Shown: in pieces, positions 45,041 through 53,465 of the stretch
Layout of the letters: the number at the start of each line of letters is the position of its first letter
Position numbering within the stretch: the stretch's first letter is position 1
IMG/VR virus record: IMGVR_UViG_3300035670_000226
Coordinates: 1 to 60,246 of that record
Origin: a virus
Length of the DNA: 60,246 bases
Direction: 5' to 3' (one strand)
Position numbers and translations under genes: made by a program
Notes under the pieces: generated by a model
The model's database searches: none
What the model saw: only the letters and a program-made list of their open reading frames with translations
What the model was told of the DNA's origin: nothing

Positions 45041-45337
45041 TTAGCTCGCTGTAATGGTAAATATGATTGCGCTAATCTCGCCGTCATGCGACGTAATTGT
45101 GGTAAATCCTGGCTTGCAAGTTAGGTCTAAGCCACGTGGAGCAGCGTACCCTCTGGCGATTGCGATGGCTTTTACAGCTTGATTGACGGCTCCTGCGCCA
45201 ACTGCACGAAGCTTAACGGTGCGGTTGTCATAAACGGCGTGAGCGATTGCTGATGCTACGGATTGAGGGTTAGACCCTGCGGAGACCCGTAGGAAAGGCT
45301 CCTCGGTTGTTTGAGGAGTTAGTTCGTGGTCTGTCAT
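45041..45337 (-). CDS. SpoVS-like (Alba-fold) protein
   Basis: 98 aa. Residues ~15-98 match stage V sporulation protein S: LRVSAGSNPQSVASAIA, AVGAGAVNQAVKAIAIARGY, APRGLDLTCKPGFTTI, all conserved blocks. SpoVS has an Alba-like nucleic-acid-binding fold and regulates sporulation in Bacilli. A phage copy could bind DNA or RNA. Short upstream gap with small hairpins. Confidence 0.85.
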   Translation of the reverse strand: MTDHELTPQTTEEPFLRVSAGSNPQSVASAIAHAVYDNRTVKLRAVGAGAVNQAVKAIAIARGYAAPRGLDLTCKPGFTTITSHDGEISAIIFTITAS

Positions 45338-45400
45338 TTAGTGTGCCTTTGTTGTCGATGTTGTGCGCCATCCTCGACATCAATGGTGACAGAAAAAAAG

Positions 45401-46000
45401 CTACTTGTCCTTGTATTTAGGGTCTGTTATTTGTTTTACTACGGCTTCCTCCACTGAGGAAGTAGCAATCCCAGCTGCTAGTCTGGCTAGGGCGTAGGAG
45501 TCGGCGGCGTTATCGTCGGTGAACTCTACTCCCCAATTCTTGTAAATCTGCAGCAGCATCTCTTGTTTCTTGGAGTTGCCCTTGCCAGTAGCGTACTTCT
45601 TCAAGGTCATAGGAGGGATTAAAAACGGAGTTCGTAGGTGCTCTTCATAAGGAACCACACTGTACAAGTTTCCATCAAAGTAATTCCAAATAGACATTCG
45701 AACTACCCCGCACAGCTCTGCCAATGGGAGAGTAGATGGGCTGGCCATCACTGGAGTCTCCATAGCAATGTTCTTGACTCTGTGCCCATTTGCGTCTAAA
45801 AAGTCAAACTTAGATTCCATCCACCATTGAATGTCGGCAAGGCGTCGGATACCTCGTAGGTCTGACTTGTAAACCCAAGTCTCATAAGCGTCTGGTCTGT
45901 CTACGTTTAAAGCTGTCAGGGCAAATCCAGTCAAAGACTGGTCAATACCTATCGCTACATTTCCAGGCAGTAAACCACCATCAAAAACTTTTTCGGCCAT
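45401..46000 (-). CDS. RuvC-like Holliday junction resolvase
   Basis: 199 aa. RNase H-fold acidic residues: Asp20 in VAIGIDQSLTG, Glu in IAMETPVMA, and Asp pair in TDDNAADSYALARLA. This order matches phage RuvC-type resolvases. Would cut branched DNA before packaging; sits beside RecA, Hjc-like and RecB-like genes. ATG at 46000. Confidence 0.8.
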   Translation of the reverse strand: MAEKVFDGGLLPGNVAIGIDQSLTGFALTALNVDRPDAYETWVYKSDLRGIRRLADIQWWMESKFDFLDANGHRVKNIAMETPVMASPSTLPLAELCGVVRMSIWNYFDGNLYSVVPYEEHLRTPFLIPPMTLKKYATGKGNSKKQEMLLQIYKNWGVEFTDDNAADSYALARLAAGIATSSVEEAVVKQITDPKYKDK

Positions 46001-46020
46001 AGTGTGCCCTCCTATTTGAC

Positions 46021-46305
46021 CTACGCTGCCACAGGAGACTTATAGGCCATACGAGCCTTGGTATCATCGCTGTGAATTGCGTTTACCAAGTTCTGTATCG
46101 CACCTAGACGGAACCCTGACCAGTGCTGAGTTCCTGCCACCACAACAGGAGCTGCATTGTAGCCTAGCTCGTTAGTCACATACTTCATAGCTGCTTCGTC
46201 GGTAGATAGGTCTACGACGCTGAACTGGACACCGCCTCTAGTCAAAGTCTTCTTGGTCATGTCGCACTGTGGGCATGTTGGCGTGGTGTATACAGTAACC
46301 TGCAT
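46021..46305 (-). CDS. nrdH: NrdH-type glutaredoxin
   Basis: 94 aa from ATG at 46305 (AGGAG upstream). Thioredoxin fold with redox motif TPTCPQCDM, cis-Pro in AAPVV and WSGFRLGAI, the NrdH-like end. Would reduce class Ib ribonucleotide reductase, keeping dNTP synthesis up; no reductase gene is in the window, so it may act on the host enzyme or a gene outside. Confidence 0.85.
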   Translation of the reverse strand: MQVTVYTTPTCPQCDMTKKTLTRGGVQFSVVDLSTDEAAMKYVTNELGYNAAPVVVAGTQHWSGFRLGAIQNLVNAIHSDDTKARMAYKSPVAA

Positions 46306-46346
46306 TTGGGGTCTCCTAGGACTAGATTCGGACAATAAGACACCCA

Positions 46347-46811
46347 TTATAGTGACCATTCTTTTCGAGTTGACCTCAAATCGTTTGACCTTCTAGTTAG
46401 CTCTCTACTAACAAGAGAAATATCTCGTTCGTAGTTGCCCAGCATCATCTCAACAAGCTTTCGATACGCATATTTGTCCTCATAATCGTCTGCTAGTGAG
46501 ACAATTTGGTCGTCTATCGCAATCTGCGCTTTCACTAAAGTTACCCGCTCGCCCTTGACTGCTGAACCCATTCTTGTTACCAAGAGCTTGTTCTCCATGA
46601 AGTCAAGCTTCTTTTGAGCAGCACGTTCTTCAATCTGTGCGATTGCCAATTGGGAGGCAGCGTAATCTGCCCATGCTGTAAGAACCGTGAACCTTTCTCC
46701 AAGTTGCTCACTGCTCAAAGTGGTGATGTCTGATGGAAGGTCACCTACGTCCATTGTGGGACGTTGGATGCTTAGTCCAAGCTCCCGTAGTTTAGCTAGT
46801 GCGTCTGACAT
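46347..46811 (-). CDS. Hypothetical helical protein
   Basis: 154 aa from ATG at 46811, which overlaps the RecB-like stop (TAATG). Coiled-coil-like throughout (DALAKLRELGLSIQRP, QIEERAAQKKLDFMENKL, LVSRELTRRSNDLRSTRKE). Common in actinophage recombination regions, role unknown. The longer reading frame (to 46865) is rejected. Confidence 0.5.
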   Translation of the reverse strand: MSDALAKLRELGLSIQRPTMDVGDLPSDITTLSSEQLGERFTVLTAWADYAASQLAIAQIEERAAQKKLDFMENKLLVTRMGSAVKGERVTLVKAQIAIDDQIVSLADDYEDKYAYRKLVEMMLGNYERDISLVSRELTRRSNDLRSTRKEWSL

Positions 46812-47653
46812 TATTCGCTGTACCCTTCGCACTGCTTGCAGGTTCCTCCAACGTTGTTGTTGCATGGAGGTTCGGAGTTAGTCTCAACCGCTGTAATCAC
46901 CTTTGCACAGTTATCAAAGATGTGTCGAACAAGCTCGTAATCTGCCTTGACTGAAAACTCCTTGTAGTCTTGGTCGGCCTTCAGCTCATACAGGAATACA
47001 ATCTCGTTGACTTCGTGACCCATACGCTTCATTAGCTCTAGGTACATCTGCCCCTGAAGAAGGTGCGAGCGGAATGGTCGGCGTACGTTTCGCCATGCGG
47101 CCATGAAATCCATCCCAGGCTCAAACAAGTCTGGTGACTCTGCTCGGATTGTTCCAGGTCCAATCGACTTAATTTCAATCAGAGTATCGTCACCGAGACC
47201 CTTAATCCAGCCATCAGTGTGCCCCTTAATTCGCAAAGCGTCATCGGACAAAGTAACTTCGGCGTACTCTAAACGCTTGTGACCACAGTGCTCACAGGTA
47301 TCTGGAGAAGTTCCCCAAGTAATTTGCTCGCAGGCTACACACTCAAACTTTCCGTGTAGTACGCCCATCTCATAGAACCAGTTCTGCCACTTAGCGTGGA
47401 TAGCGTGGCCTTCATCAAAGATGGACTGTAAGCGCAAGTTAGGGCGCTCTTGAATCTTTTGGTGACCCCTTAGAAGGAAGTATGATGCCCTACGACACCA
47501 GTCCTTCTTGATAATCTCTGATGGGTGCAGAACGTCTGTCCTGCGGTCGCCAGGAGGACGGGATAGTAAGTGACGCTCTACGTCTCCGACCAATCGAGTC
47601 TTCTTGTTCTTGGCTTCTAAAAACTTTTTCAAGTCAGTGTTCGTTACTGGCAT
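46811..47653 (-). CDS. Cas4/RecB-like PD-(D/E)XK exonuclease
   Basis: 280 aa. Nuclease core: IKGHTDGWIKGLGDDTLIEIKS (Asp...Glu-x-Lys), QGQMYLELMKRMG (helix after the core). Cys53 (WCRRASYF) plus three C-terminal Cys (CNNNVGGTCKQC) match the Cas4 iron-sulfur site. An extra zinc ribbon (CVACEQ...CEHC) is inserted at ~104-122. Likely DNA end resection with RecA. No Cas genes or CRISPR arrays seen, so Cas4-like refers only to fold. Confidence 0.85.
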   Translation of the reverse strand: MPVTNTDLKKFLEAKNKKTRLVGDVERHLLSRPPGDRRTDVLHPSEIIKKDWCRRASYFLLRGHQKIQERPNLRLQSIFDEGHAIHAKWQNWFYEMGVLHGKFECVACEQITWGTSPDTCEHCGHKRLEYAEVTLSDDALRIKGHTDGWIKGLGDDTLIEIKSIGPGTIRAESPDLFEPGMDFMAAWRNVRRPFRSHLLQGQMYLELMKRMGHEVNEIVFLYELKADQDYKEFSVKADYELVRHIFDNCAKVITAVETNSEPPCNNNVGGTCKQCEGYSE

Positions 47654-47984
47654 TTAGGCCCTCCCTTTCTTTAAAGATGTAGTCCTTTAAACTCATCTTA
47701 CCTTTATAGCTCTTTTGCCACTTTCGCACAAGTGCGTTACGTTCTCTATGCGATAAGCCTCCCCATATTCCATGCTGCTCTTCTGTCACCACCGCCTCCC
47801 ACAAGCAGTTTGCTCGAACTGGGCAAGGAAGGGTTCCTTTAGGGCCATTGCAGTATGTTTTAGCTTCTGCGGCTATTTTGTTATATAGAAGCTTGTCTCT
47901 CGGTGGATAGAATATCTCCGTGTCTGCGGTTGCACACTTTGCGTCTGCTCTCCAAGAAAAGTCAAGATTTTCGTCAAGTATCAA
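47634..47984 (-). CDS. whiB-like: WhiB-family regulator with altered Cys spacing
   Basis: 116 aa, TTG start at 47984 (in-frame only start). Cys17, Cys45, Cys54, Cys60: the second-third spacing is C-x8-C rather than the usual C-x2-C, by an insertion CNGPKGTLPC. GIWGG (72-76) and SHRERNAL follow as expected. Could still bind a cluster; function as for Wbl regulators. It overlaps the RecB-like start by 20 nt and the Hjc-like stop by 11 nt. Confidence 0.8.
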   Translation of the reverse strand: MILDENLDFSWRADAKCATADTEIFYPPRDKLLYNKIAAEAKTYCNGPKGTLPCPVRANCLWEAVVTEEQHGIWGGLSHRERNALVRKWQKSYKGKMSLKDYIFKEREGLNASNEH

Positions 47985-48288
47985 GTTTCTGCACCAGCTC
48001 TAACAGGTCGGTCTCCAATAGAATCACGTAGTCCTCCCCGTCCAAGTGCAGTCCAAAGACAGGCATACGCCCGTCCATAATTGCCTCGGTTGTTATCTTT
48101 TTGAGCTCGGATGATTGAATTGTCTTGGACTTCTTTCCTGTCCACTTGTGCTCAATCAAAAGCTCTTCTGACCTCACATCGCCTTTGCGAGACCAGAACG
48201 CTCCAGAAGCAGCAGTACGAGAACCACCAATAGCTTTTGCTAGGCGGTTCTCGTGCTTGCGAGACTGCTTCTGACCTTCAGACCTCAA
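47974..48288 (-). CDS. Hjc-like PD-(D/E)XK resolvase/nuclease
   Basis: 104 aa. E13 (KHENRLAKAIGG), Asp37 (RKGDVRS), Glu46-x-Lys48 (LIEHKWT), order E..GD..E.K as in archaeal Hjc and phage relatives. Two branched-DNA nucleases (this one and RuvC-like) in one phage is unusual but possible. ATG at 48288 overlaps neighbour's end. Confidence 0.65.
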   Translation of the reverse strand: MRSEGQKQSRKHENRLAKAIGGSRTAASGAFWSRKGDVRSEELLIEHKWTGKKSKTIQSSELKKITTEAIMDGRMPVFGLHLDGEDYVILLETDLLELVQKLDT

Positions 48289-48512
48289 GAGAGTGGGTTC
48301 TCCACTAGCTTGAGAGCGTGAAGGAGTCCTTCAGTGTACTGAGTGTGCTTACCAGCTCTAATCGCCATCGTAATGTCTCGGTTAATTACCCAAACCAAAC
48401 GGTTACGTAGCTCCTGCTGGCCATCTTTACGAAAGCCCTCAATTTGCTCTTGTTCGTGCTGAGCCATTAGCTCTTCCTGTTCAGCAAATGACAGCTCATT
48501 CATTTTCGCCAT
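48285..48512 (-). CDS. Small hypothetical protein after RecA
   Basis: 75 aa. Coiled coil N terminus (ELSFAEQEELMAQHEQEQIE), then NRLVWVINRDITMAIRAGKH. Starts within the RecA end. Unknown; the neighbours suggest recombination. Confidence 0.5.
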   Translation of the reverse strand: MAKMNELSFAEQEELMAQHEQEQIEGFRKDGQQELRNRLVWVINRDITMAIRAGKHTQYTEGLLHALKLVENPLS

Positions 48513-49557
48513 CTTGTCCTCCTACAACAAATGCATCTGGTGTTGATAGTACTTTAGCACGAAGCTCGTCTACCAAGTCAAGCTCTTCCCTCAGCGAGTT
48601 GACAAATGCCTCTTGTCCCTGCCACTTGCGCTCGCCATAGTAAATCCATCCGCCCTTACGGTCTACAACATCCTTAACAATAGACATAGCAGCCACTTCA
48701 CGAGCAACGTCATACTCACCTGCGAAGTTAACTCCGCTGTCTTGGAAGTAGAAGTCCACGTAAGCCACACGCTGTGGTGGAGCAGTCTTGTTCTTGATGG
48801 TGCGAATCTTGATGCGCTGGCCTACACGAACCTTGTTGGTTCCTGAACCTTCTTCAATCCACTCGTCACGACGAACCTCTGAGCGAGTAAAGAATGCGTA
48901 GTTCTTACCTTCGCCACCAGGGGTGGTGCGTGGGTCTCCGTGCATTACGCCAATCTTCATGCGGTACTGGTTGATGATTAGCCCCAAAACAGCTCGCTCG
49001 TCTTCGACAAGAGAACGCTTCATGGCTCCACCAACGACACGGAAGAACTTGTTGGTTAGTAGAGCGCCCTTACCCACAGTCATTTCGCTCATGTCCTTCT
49101 CCATCTCTGGAGCTGGGGATAGCGCTGGCAGGGAGTCAATCACGATGGCGTCAACAGCCTTACGCTCTGCAAAGTTAATTACAGCTTGGTATGCCTCTTC
49201 CATTACGGTGGTCTCTACAACGATTACACGACTCAGGTCAACGCCACACATCTCGGCGTACTCTGGAACCCACTGCTCTGCAGCTACCCACACAGTGGTG
49301 AACTCTGGGTTGGCCTGCTGGTTAGCGGCAATGGTCTTTAATGCGATAGCGGTCTTACCGTGGCTTGGCTCTCCAATAAGCTCATTCCACTGGTTAGCAG
49401 GGAATCCACCGCCAAGGATGTAGTCAAAGGTGGTGGAGCCAGTGGTAAAGCGACCGACTAGGTCAGACCTAATCTCGTTACCAATTACTACGGTATTAGC
49501 ACCAAACTTTTTGTTTAGTTCAGCCATTACCTTCATGGCCTCTGGGTTAATCATCAT
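48496..49557 (-). CDS. recA: RecA-like recombinase
   Basis: 353 aa. Walker A GEPSHGKTA (~62-70; usual GPESSGKT altered), Walker B AIVIDSLPAL (~138-147), KNKTAPP near 263, and GGGFPANQWNEL near 49-60. Loop 2 region PRTTPGGEGKNYAFFTRSEVR is typical. ATG at 49557 or next codon (both have AGGAAAGGAAA). Carries out strand exchange in replication or repair; near RecB-like and RuvC-like genes. Confidence 0.9.
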   Translation of the reverse strand: MMINPEAMKVMAELNKKFGANTVVIGNEIRSDLVGRFTTGSTTFDYILGGGFPANQWNELIGEPSHGKTAIALKTIAANQQANPEFTTVWVAAEQWVPEYAEMCGVDLSRVIVVETTVMEEAYQAVINFAERKAVDAIVIDSLPALSPAPEMEKDMSEMTVGKGALLTNKFFRVVGGAMKRSLVEDERAVLGLIINQYRMKIGVMHGDPRTTPGGEGKNYAFFTRSEVRRDEWIEEGSGTNKVRVGQRIKIRTIKNKTAPPQRVAYVDFYFQDSGVNFAGEYDVAREVAAMSIVKDVVDRKGGWIYYGERKWQGQEAFVNSLREELDLVDELRAKVLSTPDAFVVGGQDGENE

Positions 49558-49729
49558 TTTCCTTTCCTCCTCTTAATAGGTCTAACACACGTGTACGAAC
49601 CTCTTCAGATAGAAGCAGGTCCAACTTAACGAGAGTCATGCAACGCTCTAGCTCGTCTTCTCGCCCAAACTTGTAACCATCTTCGTAATGGTTACGCAAA
49701 TCTTCTAGATAACCTTCTGAGAGCTCCAC
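49547..49729 (-). CDS. Small hypothetical helical protein
   Basis: 60 aa, ELSEGYLEDLRNHYEDGYKF, LERCMTLVKLDLLLSEEVRT. Overlaps the RecA start region and the upstream gene. Unknown; could be an RecA-associated factor by coupling only. Confidence 0.45.
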   Translation of the reverse strand: MELSEGYLEDLRNHYEDGYKFGREDELERCMTLVKLDLLLSEEVRTRVLDLLRGGKENDD

Positions 49730-49911
49730 AGGGAGGCCTTTCGCTCATGTCTCTTGAGGGTGAGCACAGCGTCGTAGTGTCCGTGCTTTTTTAGCACATC
49801 TACAATTCGAATGTACTCGCTCTGTTGGCCTGCTGATTCTCCTCTAGTCATGGCAGCAGCGTAGTGCTCTGCAGCTACTTCTAGCGGGATTAACTGCTCT
49901 AACTTTTCCAT
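49705..49911 (-). CDS. Small hypothetical helical protein
   Basis: 68 aa, KLEQLIPLEVAAEHYAAAMT, DVLKKHGHYDAVLTLKRH. Overlaps downstream by 25 nt. No family. Confidence 0.45.
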   Translation of the reverse strand: MEKLEQLIPLEVAAEHYAAAMTRGESAGQQSEYIRIVDVLKKHGHYDAVLTLKRHERKASLWSSQKVI

Positions 49912-50288
49912 TAGTTAACCCTTCCAATAATCCCTTGCGGATTGTAGTTGTTAGTGGTGTCATTTCCACGAGCACCCTTAGTATCTCCTACTACTTGTGC
50001 CCCTGTCAAGGAGCCATACTTGCTTCCTGACTGTTCCATCGGGTACCCGCACTCATAACACCGTGACTTTGACCCGTTAAACCCAAAGTACTTGTCTGAG
50101 CCACAGTCGGGGCATGTAGCCGTCTGTGAAGCGCTTTGAGCCTTTGGAGCGTTTGACTGTACCTGAGGGGGTTGATACGCCGTCATAGGCACCTGTGACG
50201 GAGGCTGAGGGATGCTCTGAGTCCTAGCTGGAGGTGGAGTTGGCTGTTGCTCTTGAAGTTTCTTTGCCCACCAGTCTGCACTACTCAT
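49911..50288 (-). CDS. Zinc-ribbon protein with Pro/Gln-rich N terminus
   Basis: 125 aa. CPDCGSDKYFG...CYECGYP at ~59-82, a classic zinc ribbon. N terminus Pro/Gln-rich (EQQPTPPPARTQSIPQPPS) is disordered. TAATG with the next gene. Perhaps replication accessory. Confidence 0.55.
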   Translation of the reverse strand: MSSADWWAKKLQEQQPTPPPARTQSIPQPPSQVPMTAYQPPQVQSNAPKAQSASQTATCPDCGSDKYFGFNGSKSRCYECGYPMEQSGSKYGSLTGAQVVGDTKGARGNDTTNNYNPQGIIGRVN

Positions 50289-50698
50289 TTGTACCTCTTT
50301 GGAATCTCTAGAAGCCCCATGTCTACCAGTTGAGAGATTGACCCCAACAAAGCAGCAATCGAGACTTGCTCTAATAACTTACGGCTATCCCACCAAACGG
50401 CATCAGGTAAGTGGCTGAATGACTCTGGAACATTAGTTCTCTGGTACTCTACGGCACCTTGAGAGAGTGCTTGGGCTTGGGCAAAAATAAGAGGAATTAA
50501 GTGAGAGATTTTCTCTACTCTCTTTTCGCTTTCTTCTTCTTCTTTTTCCATAACCTCTTCGCTAAGCGAGGCACACCCGAGAATAACGCTAATCTCATGA
50601 GCATTGTTAATTTGAGAGTCAAGGATTAGACCACGAACCCTACTATTAAGTTCAGCCATAGAAAGTTCGGCCGTAGAAGTTCGTCTAAACCATCTCAT
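50285..50698 (-). CDS. Hypothetical protein next to DNA polymerase
   Basis: 137 aa. Helical (ELSMAELNSRVRGLILDSQI, KVEKISHLIPLIFAQ), C-terminal SIAALLGSISQLVDMGLLE. Coupled with the polymerase (ATGA). Role unknown. Confidence 0.5.
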   Translation of the reverse strand: MRWFRRTSTAELSMAELNSRVRGLILDSQINNAHEISVILGCASLSEEVMEKEEEESEKRVEKISHLIPLIFAQAQALSQGAVEYQRTNVPESFSHLPDAVWWDSRKLLEQVSIAALLGSISQLVDMGLLEIPKRYK

Positions 50699-52698
50699 TT
50701 AGCCTCTCCCCATTTATCCACGATGTGTGCTTCAGCGATTAGTGGGACTGTAATCTCCTTTAGTCTAATGCCTTCCATGGACATTTTGATTGCGGCAAGC
50801 GTGTCTTCTGCACGGTCTTCTGGAGTAATTGTTACCAATTCATCGTGAACAGTCAGAATGAGGTTAATGTCAGGTTCGTTGACAAAGCAGCTGTGCGCTC
50901 TCACAATAGCCAGCTTCATGATGTCTGCTGCAGAACCCTGAATCACAGTATTAAAAGCCTGACGTTCTGCCCTAGAAAGCATCCCGAAGTCTTTGCTCTT
51001 TAGCTCTGGAATGTACCTGCGACGTCCAAACAAAGTTTCGACATACGGCACAGATGGACGGTGCTGAGCAAACCTGATAACTTCAGCCTTGTACTTAGCA
51101 ATAGAAGAAAACCGCTTCTCAAAGTCTGTCAATAGATTCTTTGCCTCTTTTAGAGAACACCCGATAGAGCTAGCAATTTTGTCTGGACCCACGCCATACG
51201 AGATAGCTAGTACAAGAACCTTACCTGCTTTACGGTCTACCCCCATGGTGTCACCAATAGTGGTGTAAATGTCTCCACCTTCTAGGTAGTTCTTCATGAG
51301 AATAGGGTCTTTTGAAAGAGACGCAATTACTCGTGGTTCAATCTGAGAGTAGTCAGCCACTACAAGCTTGTAGCCTGGGGGCGCAATAAACAGGTTTCGA
51401 ACCAGCTTGCCGTACTCACCTGAGGATGGGATGTTCTGTAGGTTTGGCTCTGAGGAGCTGAACCTGCCCGTCTCGGCACCATGTGCCTTGAAGTTTGTGT
51501 GCACACGACCGTTAATCAGGAGGCTCTTCTTGGTAATGGTCTTCTTCTTACCGTTGGTCTCACGCTCAACTTCTCCTCCTGTGTAGGGAGTTACGTAAGT
51601 GGTCATGAGCTTATTTAAGTCTTGGTACTCCAGCAAAGCATTCACTAGAGCGTCTTTTCCTCTAAACACTTCAAGAGCGTCTGCACTTACGGAGTACATG
51701 CTAGGGAGTAAATCTTTACCCTGCTTGACAGCCTCTTTACCCTTTGGGGTCAGGGAGTTCTGATAGTTAGGATTTGGCTTTAAACGAGGTTTTCCAGTCG
51801 CAGGATTAACATCAAACAAAAGCTTTTGCTTAATGGGCACAGAGTTAATTGAGAACGCAGCACCTGCTTCTTTAAAAGCATTGGCTTTAGCAGCCTCTAA
51901 GTCTGCGCCAATCTGCTCTTTCAGAGTGTCTAGTTCTTTCCTGTCAATGTACGCACCAGTCAGCTCCATATCGCAAAGAGCGCCAAGGACATCCATCTCC
52001 AGCTTCCAGACCTTTTGAAGTGAGCCGTCAATTTTAGGGGCAAGGACTTTGTATAACTTCCAAGTGACTTCTGCGTCGATGGCAGAGTACTTGGCAACCT
52101 CATCAAAAGCATGCTGGGAGATGTCCTCTCCAACACCCTTCTCAATTTCAATCCCCAATTCTCGTCTAACGCAGGCTTGCAAGCTCAGGTCAAACTTGTT
52201 TAAGTTGTTAACGATAAAGGCTGCCATGAGAGTGTCGAAGTATGGCTTTGCAGGAACTTGCTTCCTGAAGTACTTCGCTACTGACTTCAAATCAAACTTA
52301 ACATTGTGACCAATCTTTAACTGGTCACTAAACATAATTGGTTGGATTGCCTTAAACACTTCTCCAGGCATTAGCTGCTGTGGTGGCTCTCCAAACTGGG
52401 GCTTCCAGTGAGCCTTGTTCTTAGAAAAGTGGGCATCGGTCAGAGGCTTGCCCTTAGCAACCTGTGCTTGACCAGCCTTTAGAAGTGGCTTGGTCCAAAA
52501 CTGAAACTCTCCATTTGGGTGACCCATAGGGATAACGTCTACTCGTCCCTCGGTTGCAAATGAAATCCAACAAACGTCGTTAATTACAGGCTGGATTCTG
52601 TTCTCGCCAATGGTCTCAACGTCAAACGCAAATGCAGGAACTTTTTGATAAAAAGAAACAAACTCTTCGAGCTGCTCTGTTGTAGTAATGATGTTCAT
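50695..52698 (-). CDS. polA: DNA polymerase I (family A) with 3'-5' exonuclease
   Basis: 667 aa. Exonuclease: FDVETIGE (motif I), GHNVKFDLKS (II) and YSAIDAEVTWKLY (III-like, Asp). Polymerase: motif A VVADYSQIEPRVIA, motif B RQAFNTVIQGSAADIMKLA, motif C LTVHDELV. No 5' nuclease domain. Replicative enzyme of the phage. It has a terminator just ahead (52731-52775) and so probably its own start site within the 30-nt gap. Confidence 0.97.
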   Translation of the reverse strand: MNIITTTEQLEEFVSFYQKVPAFAFDVETIGENRIQPVINDVCWISFATEGRVDVIPMGHPNGEFQFWTKPLLKAGQAQVAKGKPLTDAHFSKNKAHWKPQFGEPPQQLMPGEVFKAIQPIMFSDQLKIGHNVKFDLKSVAKYFRKQVPAKPYFDTLMAAFIVNNLNKFDLSLQACVRRELGIEIEKGVGEDISQHAFDEVAKYSAIDAEVTWKLYKVLAPKIDGSLQKVWKLEMDVLGALCDMELTGAYIDRKELDTLKEQIGADLEAAKANAFKEAGAAFSINSVPIKQKLLFDVNPATGKPRLKPNPNYQNSLTPKGKEAVKQGKDLLPSMYSVSADALEVFRGKDALVNALLEYQDLNKLMTTYVTPYTGGEVERETNGKKKTITKKSLLINGRVHTNFKAHGAETGRFSSSEPNLQNIPSSGEYGKLVRNLFIAPPGYKLVVADYSQIEPRVIASLSKDPILMKNYLEGGDIYTTIGDTMGVDRKAGKVLVLAISYGVGPDKIASSIGCSLKEAKNLLTDFEKRFSSIAKYKAEVIRFAQHRPSVPYVETLFGRRRYIPELKSKDFGMLSRAERQAFNTVIQGSAADIMKLAIVRAHSCFVNEPDINLILTVHDELVTITPEDRAEDTLAAIKMSMEGIRLKEITVPLIAEAHIVDKWGEAK

Positions 52699-52730
52699 AT
52701 AGTGCCCCTATATCCTCAAAAGTGTAAAAA

Positions 52731-52775
52731 GGGGGAGCCATGATTAAAGGAGGACTACGAAGCCATGGCTCCCCC
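52731..52775 (-). terminator. Strong intrinsic terminator before polymerase
   Basis: GGGGGAGCCATG (52731-52742) / CATGGCTCCCCC (52764-52775), 12 bp, loop 21 nt. On the minus strand TTTTTACACTTTT follows. Ends the ssDNA-binding gene transcript. Confidence 0.9.
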
Positions 52776-52785
52776 AAGGTGTGAG

Positions 52786-53442
52786 TTAACCCACTAGTTG
52801 ACGAGCAACCTCAACCATTTCTTCGTTAGGGGCAACAAAGATTGCAGTAGCATCGTACTTAACGGCGTTGTTGGCGATGCTGGTTACCTCGTCTGGGTCC
52901 AACTCCCACTCCTCTGCAAGCTCTGAAGCTCGTACACGGTCCAAAGTGTAGCTTGTGTCCAAACCACGACCGATACGAGATACAGCCCAGAAGTGCTTAG
53001 CGAGAGGTCCACGGCGTGGGTCTACGTGAGCAGCTTCTAGTTGCTTGGCAAGGCTAGTAGATGCGGTGAGAATCTGAACATTCGGAGTCTCGTCGCTTAG
53101 TACAAGGACATTAAAGGCTGCCTTTGGTCGTGGAATGTCACCTGCAATGTTGCAAAGAGGGCACTCAGTGCCAGTGCAAACAAACGAGCGACGTCCCTCA
53201 GTGCGGTCAATCCAGTGCTGCTTGTAAACAGCGAAAGGAGAGTCGCCCAAGAACCAAATGAGGCGAGCCTCTTCAGTCCACTTGAAGTCAGTTGGGTAGT
53301 CCTTGTTCTCCCGCTTAGGCTTAATAACTGAGTTGAGTGCGTCCCAACCCGCCTGAACGGTGGTGCCGTGCTTTGGCTCGGCTTCTACTGAGTCGTCAAT
53401 GAAGTAGTCTTCTGCATTGACGTTTGGAGAGGAAATTGCCAT
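52786..53442 (-). CDS. Probable ssDNA-binding protein
   Basis: 218 aa from ATG at 53442. Pattern RLIWFLGDSPFAVYKQHWIDRTEGRRSFVCTG..CPLCNIAGDIPRPKAAFNVLVL resembles phage single-strand binding proteins with a zinc knuckle (CTGTECPLCN); acidic ends (DYFIDDSVEAE; EEMVEVARQL). Position with polymerase, primase and helicase supports this. Its own terminator indicates strong expression, as for an SSB. Confidence 0.65.
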   Translation of the reverse strand: MAISSPNVNAEDYFIDDSVEAEPKHGTTVQAGWDALNSVIKPKRENKDYPTDFKWTEEARLIWFLGDSPFAVYKQHWIDRTEGRRSFVCTGTECPLCNIAGDIPRPKAAFNVLVLSDETPNVQILTASTSLAKQLEAAHVDPRRGPLAKHFWAVSRIGRGLDTSYTLDRVRASELAEEWELDPDEVTSIANNAVKYDATAIFVAPNEEMVEVARQLVG

Positions 53443-53465
53443 TTTCTTACTTACTTTCTTATTAG

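Noticed and set aside
46811-47653. Cas4 as part of a CRISPR system
   Set aside because: Context is phage recombination (RecA, RuvC-like, Hjc-like); no Cas1/Cas2 or array.
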